Source: Idiomarina sp. X4
GTDB lineage: Bacteria > Pseudomonadota > Gammaproteobacteria > Enterobacterales > Alteromonadaceae
DNA: 64,000 bases
Assembly (NCBI RefSeq): GCF_002808045.1
Contig: NZ_CP025000.1
Coordinates: 930,001 to 994,000, forward strand
Direction of reading: 5' to 3'
Shown here: in pieces, positions 50,702 to 58,970 of the stretch
How positions within the stretch are numbered: the stretch's first letter is position 1
Layout of the letters: every line of letters starts with the position of its first letter
The notes under the pieces: model-generated
Databases searched by the model: none
Seen by the model: only the letters and a program-made list of their open reading frames with translations
What the model was told of the DNA's origin: nothing
Made by a program: the position numbers and the translations under genes

Positions 50702-52925
50702 GCTTTGGTGGACACTAATCGGTGTTCTTGCAATTACTTTTGGTGTTTTAGGGTATTTTGGAACGGAAGTTTACCGGGAGGCACCGCCTATTCCGGACAA
50801 GTTCGTGAGTACCAACGGTAACGTCATTGCAACCGAAGAGTCGGTTCTTGACGGACAAACGGCATGGCAGTCTGTGGGCGGCATGCAGTTAGGCTCTATT
50901 TGGGGCCATGGTGCGTACCAGGCACCTGACTGGACAGCGGACTGGCTGCACCGTGAGCTGCTGGCCTGGTTAGACATTCGTGCACAAGAAGTGTTCGGTA
51001 AGCCGTATGACAAGCTGACCGGTGTTCAACAAAACCAGCTTGAGTATGAACTGAAAGAAGAGTATCGCACCAATACATACGACAAAGGCTCAAACGAAGT
51101 TATTTTGAGCGAGCGTCGTATTCAGGCCATTGAGCAAACCGGTGAGTACTACTCCAAACTGTTCAGTGACGACCCTGAGTTGCGTCCTACTCGCGTCAGC
51201 TATGCGATGAAAGAAAACACATTACCTTCGGCAGAGCGTCGTGCGCAAATGAATGATTTCTTTTTCTGGACCGCATGGGCGGCTGCTACTGAACGCCCGG
51301 GTGCCGATATCACTTATACCAACAACTGGCCACACGAGACACTGATAGACAACGTGCCTAGCGCGGAAAACATCATTTGGTCTATTGTCAGTGTCATTCT
51401 TTTAATTGCCGGTATTGGCTTCCTGATTTGGGCGTGGGCATTTTTACGCGACCAAGAAGAAGAGGAACTGATTGCGCCGGAGCACGATCCTATTTCTAAG
51501 GTCAAGCTAACTCCTTCGCAAAAAGCACTGGGTAAATATTTGTTCATTGTCGTTGCGTTGTTTAGCTTACAGGTTTTATTGGGTGGCTTAACCGCTCACT
51601 ATACTGTTGAAGGGCAAGAGTTCTACGGCATCAATATCTCTGAGTGGTTCCCCTACTCACTGACACGTACCTGGCATATTCAGGCCGCTATGTTCTGGAT
51701 TGCGACCGGGTTCTTAGCCGCAGGTTTATTCCTGGCGCCAATTATTAACGGCGGTAAAGATCCTAAATACCAAAAACTCGGCGTGGACGTGTTGTTCTGG
51801 GCGCTGGTTCTGGTTGTTGCGGGTACCTTTATCGGTAACTGGCTGGCGATTGCGCAAATCATGCCAGAACACCTGAACTTCTGGTTAGGCCATCAGGGTT
51901 ATGAGTACGTCGACTTAGGTCGCCTATGGCAAATTGGTAAGTTCCTGGGCATCGTATTCTGGTTAGTCCTCATGATGCGTTGTGTTGTTGGTGCGTTTAA
52001 AGAAAAAGGCGACAAGAACTTACTGGCACTATTCACTGCCTCGGTCGTCGCTATTGGCCTATTCTATGGAGCCGGCTTCTTCTACGGTGAGCGCACTCAC
52101 ATTTCTATCATGGAATACTGGCGCTGGTGGATTGTTCACCTGTGGGTAGAAGGCTTCTTCGAAGTATTTGCCACTGCCTCACTGGCCTTTATTTTCCACA
52201 GCATGGGCTTAGTCTCCCGCCGCATGGCAACCGTTGCTGCGCTGGCATCAGCGTCGCTGTTCATGCTTGGTGGTGTACCAGGTACCTTCCACCACTTGTA
52301 CTTCGCGGGCACAACCACACCGGTTATGGCCGTGGGCGCAACTTTCTCTGCGTTAGAAGTGGTACCGCTGATTGTACTGGGCTATGAAGCGTGGGAAAAC
52401 TACAGCCTGCAAAAACGTGCTGACTGGATGCAACGCATTAAGTGGCCACTGCTGTGCTTCGTTGCCGTTGCGTTCTGGAACATGTTAGGCGCCGGCGTAT
52501 TAGGCTTCATGATCAACCCGCCTATTTCGCTGTACTACGTGCAAGGTCTGAACACCACGCCTACTCACGCACACGCGGCTCTATTCGGCGTGTACGGATT
52601 CCTGGCACTAGGCTTTGTATTGCTGATACTGCGCTACATTCGTCCTAACCTGCAGTTCGACGAAAAACTGATGAAAATGGCCTTCTGGACCATGAACATT
52701 GGCTTAGTACTAATGCTCTTCACCAGCTTGCTGCCAGTCGGTTTCATCCAGTTCTACGCGGCTGCGACTGAAGGTTTATGGTACGCACGCAGTGAAGCCT
52801 TCATGCAACAGCCTCTGCTACAGAACCTGCGTTGGTTCCGTACCCTTGGCGACATGGTCTTCATTGTCGGTGCCCTGGGCGTCAGCTGGCAAGTGATAAA
52901 AGGCTTAAAGCATAAATCTGCTTAA
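50685..52925 (+). CDS. norB: quinol-dependent nitric oxide reductase (qNor)
   Basis: This 746-residue single-subunit reductase takes NO to N2O using quinol. Its N-terminal part (about 35-235) is the periplasmic cytochrome-c-like domain that lacks haem c in qNor, with GGMQLGSIWGHGAYQAPDWTADWLHRE. The haem-copper-oxidase-type 12-helix core follows, with haem ligands in TRTWHIQAAMFW and THAHAALFGVYG, the FeB site GTFHHLYF and the glutamate in WWIVHLWVEGFFEVFAT. The fused form separates it from cNor. A sigma-54 promoter and NorR boxes lie upstream, and AAGGAGG precedes the ATG. Confidence 0.95.
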   Translation: MAGYRKLWWTLIGVLAITFGVLGYFGTEVYREAPPIPDKFVSTNGNVIATEESVLDGQTAWQSVGGMQLGSIWGHGAYQAPDWTADWLHRELLAWLDIRAQEVFGKPYDKLTGVQQNQLEYELKEEYRTNTYDKGSNEVILSERRIQAIEQTGEYYSKLFSDDPELRPTRVSYAMKENTLPSAERRAQMNDFFFWTAWAAATERPGADITYTNNWPHETLIDNVPSAENIIWSIVSVILLIAGIGFLIWAWAFLRDQEEEELIAPEHDPISKVKLTPSQKALGKYLFIVVALFSLQVLLGGLTAHYTVEGQEFYGINISEWFPYSLTRTWHIQAAMFWIATGFLAAGLFLAPIINGGKDPKYQKLGVDVLFWALVLVVAGTFIGNWLAIAQIMPEHLNFWLGHQGYEYVDLGRLWQIGKFLGIVFWLVLMMRCVVGAFKEKGDKNLLALFTASVVAIGLFYGAGFFYGERTHISIMEYWRWWIVHLWVEGFFEVFATASLAFIFHSMGLVSRRMATVAALASASLFMLGGVPGTFHHLYFAGTTTPVMAVGATFSALEVVPLIVLGYEAWENYSLQKRADWMQRIKWPLLCFVAVAFWNMLGAGVLGFMINPPISLYYVQGLNTTPTHAHAALFGVYGFLALGFVLLILRYIRPNLQFDEKLMKMAFWTMNIGLVLMLFTSLLPVGFIQFYAAATEGLWYARSEAFMQQPLLQNLRWFRTLGDMVFIVGALGVSWQVIKGLKHKSA

Positions 52926-52933
52926 CCCTTAAT

Positions 52934-52976
52934 AAACCAAGCTTCTGCAAACTTGTGGAAGCTTGGTTTTTGTTTT
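52934..52976 (+). terminator. intrinsic terminator after norB
   Basis: A perfect 12-bp stem AAACCAAGCTTC/GAAGCTTGGTTT with a 12-base loop is followed by TTTGTTTTT. It ends just before the GGAGG of the next gene, so read-through would set how much norB transcription reaches the chemoreceptor-like gene. Confidence 0.8.
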
Positions 52977-52986
52977 TGGAGGTTCC

Positions 52987-54096
52987 ATGCAGTTAATCGA
53001 AAAATTAGGGTATGTCCGCAGTCATCAATGTTCATCGACTCAGTCTCAGTTGCGTCAGCGTATCGCACAACTTGAAGCAGAAAACACCTCGCTGTCAGGA
53101 CAATTAGAATCGGCTCAGCAAGTCGTTTCGCAACAGCAAACCGAACTCAACGACTATCGTCAACGCCTGACTTTTATTGAGAATTTCACCGAGTCACTAG
53201 CGGGTTACCAAAACACCTTTTCACAGCTCAGCGATTTACTACAGAGTGAACGGGAAACCATTCTTACCATTGACCAAAACAACCAGTCGGGTGAGTCCAC
53301 AATGTCTGCTGTGGTCGGCAACTTGTCGTCCATTGTTAATGATATAGAGTCGACTTCAGAAAGTATCGCCGCGTTAAAGGGGCACACTCAGGAAATTGAG
53401 CAAACCAGCGGCGATGTCCGTGGTGTTGCGGAGACCACTAATCTACTGAGTTTGAATGCCAATATCGAAGCTGCGCGAGCCGGTGAACATGGTCGAGGCT
53501 TTACCGTGGTCGCTAATGAAGTCAGGGCCCTTTCTCAACGTACAACGGAACTGACCGACCGAATTAACGATAAAGTCGGACAAATTGTACAGGGCGTTGA
53601 CTCAAGTCATGCTCTGAGTGTTGAAGCCATGCAGACCACGCGTGAAAATATTGAGTCGACAAAGCATTATTTATCGTCTCTCGCCGAAGAAAATACGCAC
53701 ATCAAGCAACTGGGCGGCAGTATCTCTAACAGTGCGTTGTTGGCACAAATTGAGCTGGCCAATATTGAAGAAATGCAACTGCGGATGGACGTCTATCGTG
53801 TGTATTTAGGCACCTTAGCCGCTGACAAATGCAATGTTGTTGACTCTGACGAGTGTGGCATTGGTCGCTGGTATTATTCGGAGCTGTTCCGAGAGAGGTT
53901 TAAGGCACATAAAAGCTATCAGGCTATTGAAGCGCCTCATGACCGTGTCCATGAATCGGCGCAAGCCGTTGTCGATGCCGTGAAAGCAGAAAATACTCTA
54001 CTGGCCCGCGAGCAGCTCGAGAAAATGGAACAATACAACCGCGACGTGAGCCATCACATTCGCATTATGTCGGAGAGTTTACTGGAGGATGTATGA
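52987..54096 (+). CDS. soluble chemoreceptor-like protein with CZB zinc-sensing domain
   Basis: The ATG at 52987 follows GGAGG and gives 369 residues without membrane helices. The N-terminal third is a Gln-rich coiled coil (about 17-75). A shortened MCP signalling hairpin has [40 protein letters not shown]-terminal CZB domain (about 250-365) carries the cysteine of [13 protein letters not shown] and histidines of APHDRVHE. The first CZB zinc histidine, normally in a DH-W-K motif, appears to be Glu ([13 protein letters not shown]). CZB proteins sense zinc or oxidants such as hypochlorous acid. It overlaps the next gene by four bases. Confidence 0.85.
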   Translation: MQLIEKLGYVRSHQCSSTQSQLRQRIAQLEAENTSLSGQLESAQQVVSQQQTELNDYRQRLTFIENFTESLAGYQNTFSQLSDLLQSERETILTIDQNNQSGESTMSAVVGNLSSIVNDIESTSESIAALKGHTQEIEQTSGDVRGVAETTNLLSLNANIEAARAGEHGRGFTVVANEVRALSQRTTELTDRINDKVGQIVQGVDSSHALSVEAMQTTRENIESTKHYLSSLAEENTHIKQLGGSISNSALLAQIELANIEEMQLRMDVYRVYLGTLAADKCNVVDSDECGIGRWYYSELFRERFKAHKSYQAIEAPHDRVHESAQAVVDAVKAENTLLAREQLEKMEQYNRDVSHHIRIMSESLLEDV

Positions 54097-54365
54097 GCCG
54101 CAAACCCGATACTAAAACCGCGATGTACCAGCTGTTGAACGTCATTCGCGAACACATTCCTTTTGGCTTAAAAGAAGCGGATATGTGTCAGGGTATTTGT
54201 CGCGGCTGCTCGAAAAAGATGATGGAAATGTTGGATGCGGAAGTTAGCCAGTGGCAGGCCGACTTAGACAATGACCTTGCTGACCCGACTCTGGCAGACT
54301 TAGTTTTCATGGAAAAGCTGGCACGCCGCACTGAGAAGATATTACGACGTAACAGCTTAATGTAA
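54093..54365 (+). CDS. small CxxxCxxC protein coupled to the CZB protein
   Basis: The 90-residue cytoplasmic protein is not recognised. It is helical throughout, with a cysteine cluster C32-C36-C39 ([15 protein letters not shown]) that could bind a metal or an Fe-S cluster or act in thiol redox. It is too small for a radical-SAM enzyme despite the matching spacing. Its ATG overlaps the stop of the CZB protein gene (ATGA), indicating coupled expression and probably joint function. Position just after norB suggests a link to NO or redox stress. Confidence 0.6.
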   Translation: MSRKPDTKTAMYQLLNVIREHIPFGLKEADMCQGICRGCSKKMMEMLDAEVSQWQADLDNDLADPTLADLVFMEKLARRTEKILRRNSLM

Positions 54366-54372
54366 CTGGCTT

Positions 54373-55011
54373 TTAAGTGAGTTGATAAACTTGCTCTGTC
54401 ACCGGGTTATCTTCGGGCTTCTCGCCATTCAAGATGCCTTCATCAGACTCGAGTTGCTCAATGCTAAAACGCTGACCAAACCCTGATTCCACTTCGCCTT
54501 CACTGACCGAAAAAGGAGGGCCTTCGCGGAACCCCGCGGGGTACTGTAAAGTTATTAATAAGCCCTGAGCACGTTCAGGCAATTGCTCGCTTAACTGCTT
54601 CACGTAGTGTCTACGCATTTCCGGCGGTAACGCCACCATGGCAGCGCGATCATACCAGGCGTCAACATCGGCTAAATCTTTGCCGGTCAACTCAAAGAAG
54701 TCCCCCACCCAAATGACCAGCTCACCCAGTGCGTATTCTTTGAACTTACCCTTTTGCGTCACCGTCGGCGTTAAGTCGTTGTCACTGAAAAACTGCTTTA
54801 CTGCAAGGTCGCTCAGCTCAATACCAAACACCCGGTAGCAGTTATCTAATAGCCACAGCATGTCGTTTGATTTACCGCACAGCGGCACAAATACTGTCGC
54901 ACCCGGCTTGGCAACTTTCTTAAAATAGCGCCGCAGCATCTCGTGAGCTTCCGGACGGTGAAAGCCAATTTGCTGATTTTCCCATCGTTCATGCCAAAAG
55001 CTGGCTTCCAT
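54373..55011 (-). CDS. tpm: thiopurine S-methyltransferase
   Basis: The 212-residue SAM-dependent methyltransferase has the bacterial TPMT signature ASFWHERWENQQIGFHRPEAHEML at the start, VFVPLCGKSNDMLWLL for SAM binding, GIELSDLAVKQFF and WYDRAAMVALPPEMRRHYV. In Pseudomonas, Tpm methylates selenium and tellurium species; the physiological substrate here is unknown. It is convergent with the small Cys-cluster gene and monocistronic. Confidence 0.93.
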   Translation of the reverse strand: MEASFWHERWENQQIGFHRPEAHEMLRRYFKKVAKPGATVFVPLCGKSNDMLWLLDNCYRVFGIELSDLAVKQFFSDNDLTPTVTQKGKFKEYALGELVIWVGDFFELTGKDLADVDAWYDRAAMVALPPEMRRHYVKQLSEQLPERAQGLLITLQYPAGFREGPPFSVSEGEVESGFGQRFSIEQLESDEGILNGEKPEDNPVTEQVYQLT

Positions 55012-55052
55012 GGTGACTCCTTACCTTAAAAACGGTTACTACCAATAAAAAA

Positions 55053-55070
55053 GCACCCACGAAGGGTGCC
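55053..55070 (-). terminator. intrinsic terminator of the nar operon
   Basis: On the minus strand GGCACCC-TTC-GTGGGTGC forms a compact hairpin followed by TTTTTTAT. It lies 35 bases past the PPIase stop, at the expected end of narGHJI-PPIase. Confidence 0.82.
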
Positions 55071-55104
55071 TTTAAATACGTTAAAAATCCAGCATTACTG
55101 GGCC

Positions 55105-55872
55105 TTACTGTAACAGCGGTGACCCGGTACTGACAAAATCAAAACCTTTAATATCCGCTTCATTTGCCAATGCCTGAATATATTGTGACACCGCTTTACG
55201 ATGCACTTTTTCTTCCAGATACTCAGCAATTTTGTCGCGAACAGCGTCATAAGGTAACGGTTTGCCGTCGATTTTATGATCCACGCTGACAACGTGAAAG
55301 CCATAACGGCTTTCAACCGGATATTTCATCACGCCCAGTTCGGCAGTAAATAACTGGCGCTCAAACTCAGGAACGGTTTGCCCGCGACTCAGTTGCCCTA
55401 GGTTACCATCGGTTTCTTTAGACGGGCACGAAGAGTACTGACGCGCTAACTGAGCAAAGTCGTGGCCTTGCTTGAGCTCTTCAATTAACTGCTCTGCCAT
55501 ACGCTTGGCATTAACACGCTCTAAGTCGTCGTCCGGTGCGGCTGCCAACAGGATATGTCGAGCTTCAACAATGGGTGACGTTTTAAAGCGCTCCGGGTTT
55601 TGCTCAAAATACTGACGACAGGCTTGTTCGTCGGCTTCGGGACGAGCAACCTCACGATCAATCAGTTTCTCGATAAAATCGTCACTGCCACCGTCAGCTG
55701 TGTCATCCAGCACTTCTATACCTAAGTCATTAGCACGCTGTTTAAACAGTTCACCAATGACCAGCGCTTCCGCTGCTTTCGCCATGGCTTCTTCACGCGT
55801 TTCTGCCGGATGATACTGCATTTCTTCCAGAATCATTTTTTCCGGAATTTCCGTTTGATTAACTTGAATCAT
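55105..55872 (-). CDS. parvulin-type peptidyl-prolyl isomerase of the nar operon
   Basis: The ATG at 55872, preceded by GAGGAAG, gives 255 residues. A helical N-terminal chaperone part is followed by a PpiC rotamase domain (about 112-215): VEARHILLAAAP, HDFAQLARQYSSCPS, GNLGQLSRGQTVPEFERQLF and PVESRYGFHVVSVD. There is no signal peptide, so it is cytoplasmic. PPIase genes at the end of nar operons occur in other denitrifiers (a nifM/narM-like position), where a role in nitrate reductase maturation is supposed but not proved here. Confidence 0.85.
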   Translation of the reverse strand: MIQVNQTEIPEKMILEEMQYHPAETREEAMAKAAEALVIGELFKQRANDLGIEVLDDTADGGSDDFIEKLIDREVARPEADEQACRQYFEQNPERFKTSPIVEARHILLAAAPDDDLERVNAKRMAEQLIEELKQGHDFAQLARQYSSCPSKETDGNLGQLSRGQTVPEFERQLFTAELGVMKYPVESRYGFHVVSVDHKIDGKPLPYDAVRDKIAEYLEEKVHRKAVSQYIQALANEADIKGFDFVSTGSPLLQ

Positions 55873-55884
55873 TATTACTTCCTC

Positions 55885-55903
55885 GAGGGGGCGTTGCCCC
55901 CTC
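55885..55903 (-). other. GC-rich hairpin between narI and the PPIase gene
   Basis: GAGGGGGC and GCCCCCTC pair over 8 bp around a 3-base loop. On the minus strand the stem ends directly against the GAGGAAG ribosome site of the PPIase gene and is not followed by T's. It probably protects upstream mRNA or limits PPIase translation. Confidence 0.5.
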
Positions 55904-55915
55904 TCGTTCAATCAC

Positions 55916-56641
55916 TTAATACGTCGGTTTAGCAAACTTCTTGCGTACAACCTGGTGCTGGCGAGTAATGTACTGTACCGGCACACTGAACATATGCACC
56001 AGACGTGTGAATGGGAAGATTAAGAAGATGGTCATTCCCAAGAACACATGCAGCTTAAATACCCACTCTATTTGAGGGTTAGAAATAGCCGCCACCGACT
56101 CAACAGGATCTAGCGTAACGATGTTTTGAGCCCAACTCATAAGCATCAGCATAACGCCTGCTTTTTCACCCTCTGCGCCATGAACAACGTGCATCGTAGA
56201 ATAGTAAATTGAGATAAGCCCCAGTGCTAATTGAGCAAAGAGAATCCAAAGCAATAAAATGTCCATTTTCGAGCTATTGATTCTTACACGCTCAATATTC
56301 ATGCGTCGGTTAATTAAAATAACTAACCCATACAAGCAAATGAGTCCAAATATGCCGCCCATAACAATAGCAACCCATTGCTTGAACTCATTACTAACAC
56401 CCAACATATGCCAGACAGGCTTCGGCGTTAATAACCCAACTAAGTGACCGAAGAAAATACCAATAATACCAATGTGGAACGGCAAGCTACCTTTGCGCAG
56501 TTGCTTGCTCTCCAGCATTTGGCTGGAACTGGTCTTCCAGGTGTACTGTTCGCGGTCGTAACGAATCCACGTTCCGATAAAAAATACAGCCAGGGCAATA
56601 TAAGGATATACGCCGAAGGCCAACATATTTATGTAATCCAT
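55916..56641 (-). CDS. narI: respiratory nitrate reductase gamma subunit (cytochrome b)
   Basis: The 241-residue membrane subunit carries two haems b and oxidises quinol, passing electrons to NarH. It has five hydrophobic helices, with histidines in FHIGIIGIFFGHLVG and in the fifth helix region LHVFLGMTIFLIFPFTRLVHMFS as axial ligands. Length and topology match NarI. It is fourth in narGHJI, ten bases after narJ. Confidence 0.95.
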   Translation of the reverse strand: MDYINMLAFGVYPYIALAVFFIGTWIRYDREQYTWKTSSSQMLESKQLRKGSLPFHIGIIGIFFGHLVGLLTPKPVWHMLGVSNEFKQWVAIVMGGIFGLICLYGLVILINRRMNIERVRINSSKMDILLLWILFAQLALGLISIYYSTMHVVHGAEGEKAGVMLMLMSWAQNIVTLDPVESVAAISNPQIEWVFKLHVFLGMTIFLIFPFTRLVHMFSVPVQYITRQHQVVRKKFAKPTY

Positions 56642-56651
56642 GATGCTCTCC

Positions 56652-57410
56652 TTAAATGCCTGAAACTTTTCTTGGCTGTGTCTGAACCGGTTGCGATTGA
56701 CCTGACTGCATTAAGTCATCCGTGTTAAACGGCACGTACTGATCGCGACGCTGACCTTCCGACGGGCGGCTTTGCGCGCTTGGGCAGCCATTGGTTTGGT
56801 CATTGCCAGTGAAAGTCACCGCTTCCTCTTCCCACACTTTGTCCAATTCTCTCGCCGTGTCGTCACGTTTTTCATCGGCGATTTGACGACGCACATCGTC
56901 AAGGTCGATATCAATACCCGACACGTGCAGTAGCACTTCAAACAACAGTGAGTAATTACTGCCGCGCTGTTCAAGGCGAGCCGTCAGAAGCGCCAGAATA
57001 TGCGCCACTTCTTCTAAGCCTAAGCGCGCATTTTCGTCACCCTGGGTCGATAAAAACTCCAAATACAAAGGAATGTAATCGGGCAACTCTTTAACGCCCA
57101 GTTCCAAACCGGCTTGCTTGTACTGGTTGTTCAGATCGACCATGGCCTGACCGCGGTCACGCGACTCGCCATGCACGTGTTCGAACAGCAGCAATGACAA
57201 GGCTCGACCACGCTCAAACAAGCTGTCGTACTCCGACTGCCAGTCCATTAAGCTCATGTCGCAGCGCGTTTGCAGAAACTCCATTAACGCCGCTTTATCG
57301 CCCGCTGCTAATGGTGATTGCTGGACCATGGCTTCCAAGTCTGCCCGAGCTTCAATAAGCTCGGGTTTTGGGTAGTCCAATAATAAAGAAATAACCTGTA
57401 AAACTTGCAT
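56652..57410 (-). CDS. narJ: nitrate reductase assembly chaperone NarJ
   Basis: The 252-residue helical cytoplasmic chaperone (TorD/NarJ type) binds NarG during cofactor insertion and membrane attachment. Conserved features include VISLLLDYPKPELIE at the start, SLLLFEHVHGESRDRGQAMVDL and ELPDYIPLYLEFLS. The C-terminal region is low-complexity and polar (about 205-252). It lies between narH and narI with four- and ten-base gaps. Confidence 0.94.
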   Translation of the reverse strand: MQVLQVISLLLDYPKPELIEARADLEAMVQQSPLAAGDKAALMEFLQTRCDMSLMDWQSEYDSLFERGRALSLLLFEHVHGESRDRGQAMVDLNNQYKQAGLELGVKELPDYIPLYLEFLSTQGDENARLGLEEVAHILALLTARLEQRGSNYSLLFEVLLHVSGIDIDLDDVRRQIADEKRDDTARELDKVWEEEAVTFTGNDQTNGCPSAQSRPSEGQRRDQYVPFNTDDLMQSGQSQPVQTQPRKVSGI

Positions 57411-57414
57411 CTGA

Positions 57415-58950
57415 TTACTCCTTCATGGTCACAGGAATGACCTGGCGAACACTTTGTTTCTTCGCGCCGAACAGGTTCACACCGTTGTTACCATCGCTAC
57501 AGCCGTTGCCGAAGCTAAAGCCGCAGCCGCCTTTAACGTCATACGCGTTTTCAGCATACGCACGGTGGCTGGTCGGAATCACAAAGCGATCTTCAAAGTC
57601 AGCCAGCGCCATGTAGCGATACATTTCTTCAACTTGGTTTTTACTCAAGCCTACTTGCTTCAGTACATTTAAGTCTTCAACACCGTCCACATGCTGCGAG
57701 CGCATGTAAGAGCGCATCGCAATCATTCGCTCTAACGCCCGAATAATTGGCTTCTCGTCGCCCGCAGTTAGCAAGTTCGCCAGATAACGCAGCGGAATAC
57801 GCAGCGACTTCAAGTCCGGAATTTCACCGTCCATGCCGACATGGCCTGCTTCAACTGCACTTTGAATTGGCGACAGCGGTGGTACATACCAAACCATAGG
57901 CAGTGTGCGGTACTCGGGGTGCAGTGGCAGTGCCACTTTCCATTGCATCGCCATCATGTAAACCGGTGAGCGCTGTGCGGCTTTAATCCAGTTTTCAGCG
58001 ATGCCTTCCTTACGCGCCGCTTCCTGAACTTCAGGGTCATGCGGGTCTAAGAAAATACCCAACTGCTCTTCGTACAGGTCTTGCTCGTTTGGCGTGTTTG
58101 CAGCTTCTTCAATGCGGTCCGCATCGTAAAGCAGTACACCTAAGTAACGGATACGACCGACGCAGGTTTCTGAACATGTGGTTGGCTGACCCGCTTCAAT
58201 ACGCGGGTAGCAGAACGTACATTTTTCAGATTTGCCGGTCTTCCAGTTGTAGTAAATTTTCTTGTACGGGCAACCCGATACACACATGCGCCAGCCGCGA
58301 CATTTGTCCTGGTCAATCAGAACAATACCGTCTTCTTCACGCTTATAGATAGCGCCCGAAGGGCACGCCGCCACACACGCCGGGTTCAGACAGTGCTCGC
58401 ACAAACGTGGTAAATACATCATGAAGGTCTTTTCAAACTGACCGTACATGTCTTTTTGAACCACGTCGTCAAAGTTTTTGTCTTTCTTACGCTTTTCGAA
58501 TTCCGTACCCAGAATTTCTTCCCAGTTCGGACCCCATTCAACTTTCTGCATCCGCTTACCGGTGATCAGTGAGCGCGGCCGTGCAGTCGGTTGGTGCTTG
58601 CTCGGCTTCGCCGTGTGCAAGTGTTGGTAATCGAATTCAAACGGCTCATAGTAATCGTCAATTTCAGGTAAGTCCGGGTTACCAAAAATATTCGCCAAAA
58701 CGCGGCGTTTACTACCAATTTTTAGCTCCAGATTGCCTTTTTTATTGCGCGACCATCCGCCGTTCCATTTGTCCTGGTTTTCCCATTCTTTCGGGAAACC
58801 AATGCCGGGCTTGGTTTCTACGTTGTTAAACCAGGCATATTCGACCCCTTCGCGAGAGGTCCATACGTTTTTGCAGGTGATGGAGCAAGTATGACAGCCG
58901 ATACACTTGTCCAAATTCAGCACCATGCCAATTTGAGCTCTTACTTTCAT
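57415..58950 (-). CDS. narH: respiratory nitrate reductase beta subunit (Fe-S)
   Basis: The 511-residue cytoplasmic electron-transfer subunit ligates three [4Fe-4S] and one [3Fe-4S] cluster. The cysteine motifs are CIGCHTCSITC at the N-terminus, CEHCLNPACVAACPSG, CRGWRMCVSGCPYKK (Trp in place of the fourth ligand, the usual [3Fe-4S] sign) and CTFCYPRIEAGQPTTCSETC. The C-terminal respiratory beta domain follows, plus a Gly-rich tail (GGCGFSFGNGCSDGNNG). It is 20 bases after narG. Confidence 0.97.
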   Translation of the reverse strand: MKVRAQIGMVLNLDKCIGCHTCSITCKNVWTSREGVEYAWFNNVETKPGIGFPKEWENQDKWNGGWSRNKKGNLELKIGSKRRVLANIFGNPDLPEIDDYYEPFEFDYQHLHTAKPSKHQPTARPRSLITGKRMQKVEWGPNWEEILGTEFEKRKKDKNFDDVVQKDMYGQFEKTFMMYLPRLCEHCLNPACVAACPSGAIYKREEDGIVLIDQDKCRGWRMCVSGCPYKKIYYNWKTGKSEKCTFCYPRIEAGQPTTCSETCVGRIRYLGVLLYDADRIEEAANTPNEQDLYEEQLGIFLDPHDPEVQEAARKEGIAENWIKAAQRSPVYMMAMQWKVALPLHPEYRTLPMVWYVPPLSPIQSAVEAGHVGMDGEIPDLKSLRIPLRYLANLLTAGDEKPIIRALERMIAMRSYMRSQHVDGVEDLNVLKQVGLSKNQVEEMYRYMALADFEDRFVIPTSHRAYAENAYDVKGGCGFSFGNGCSDGNNGVNLFGAKKQSVRQVIPVTMKE

Positions 58951-58970
58951 CGTGTTGTCCTCACTCCGAA

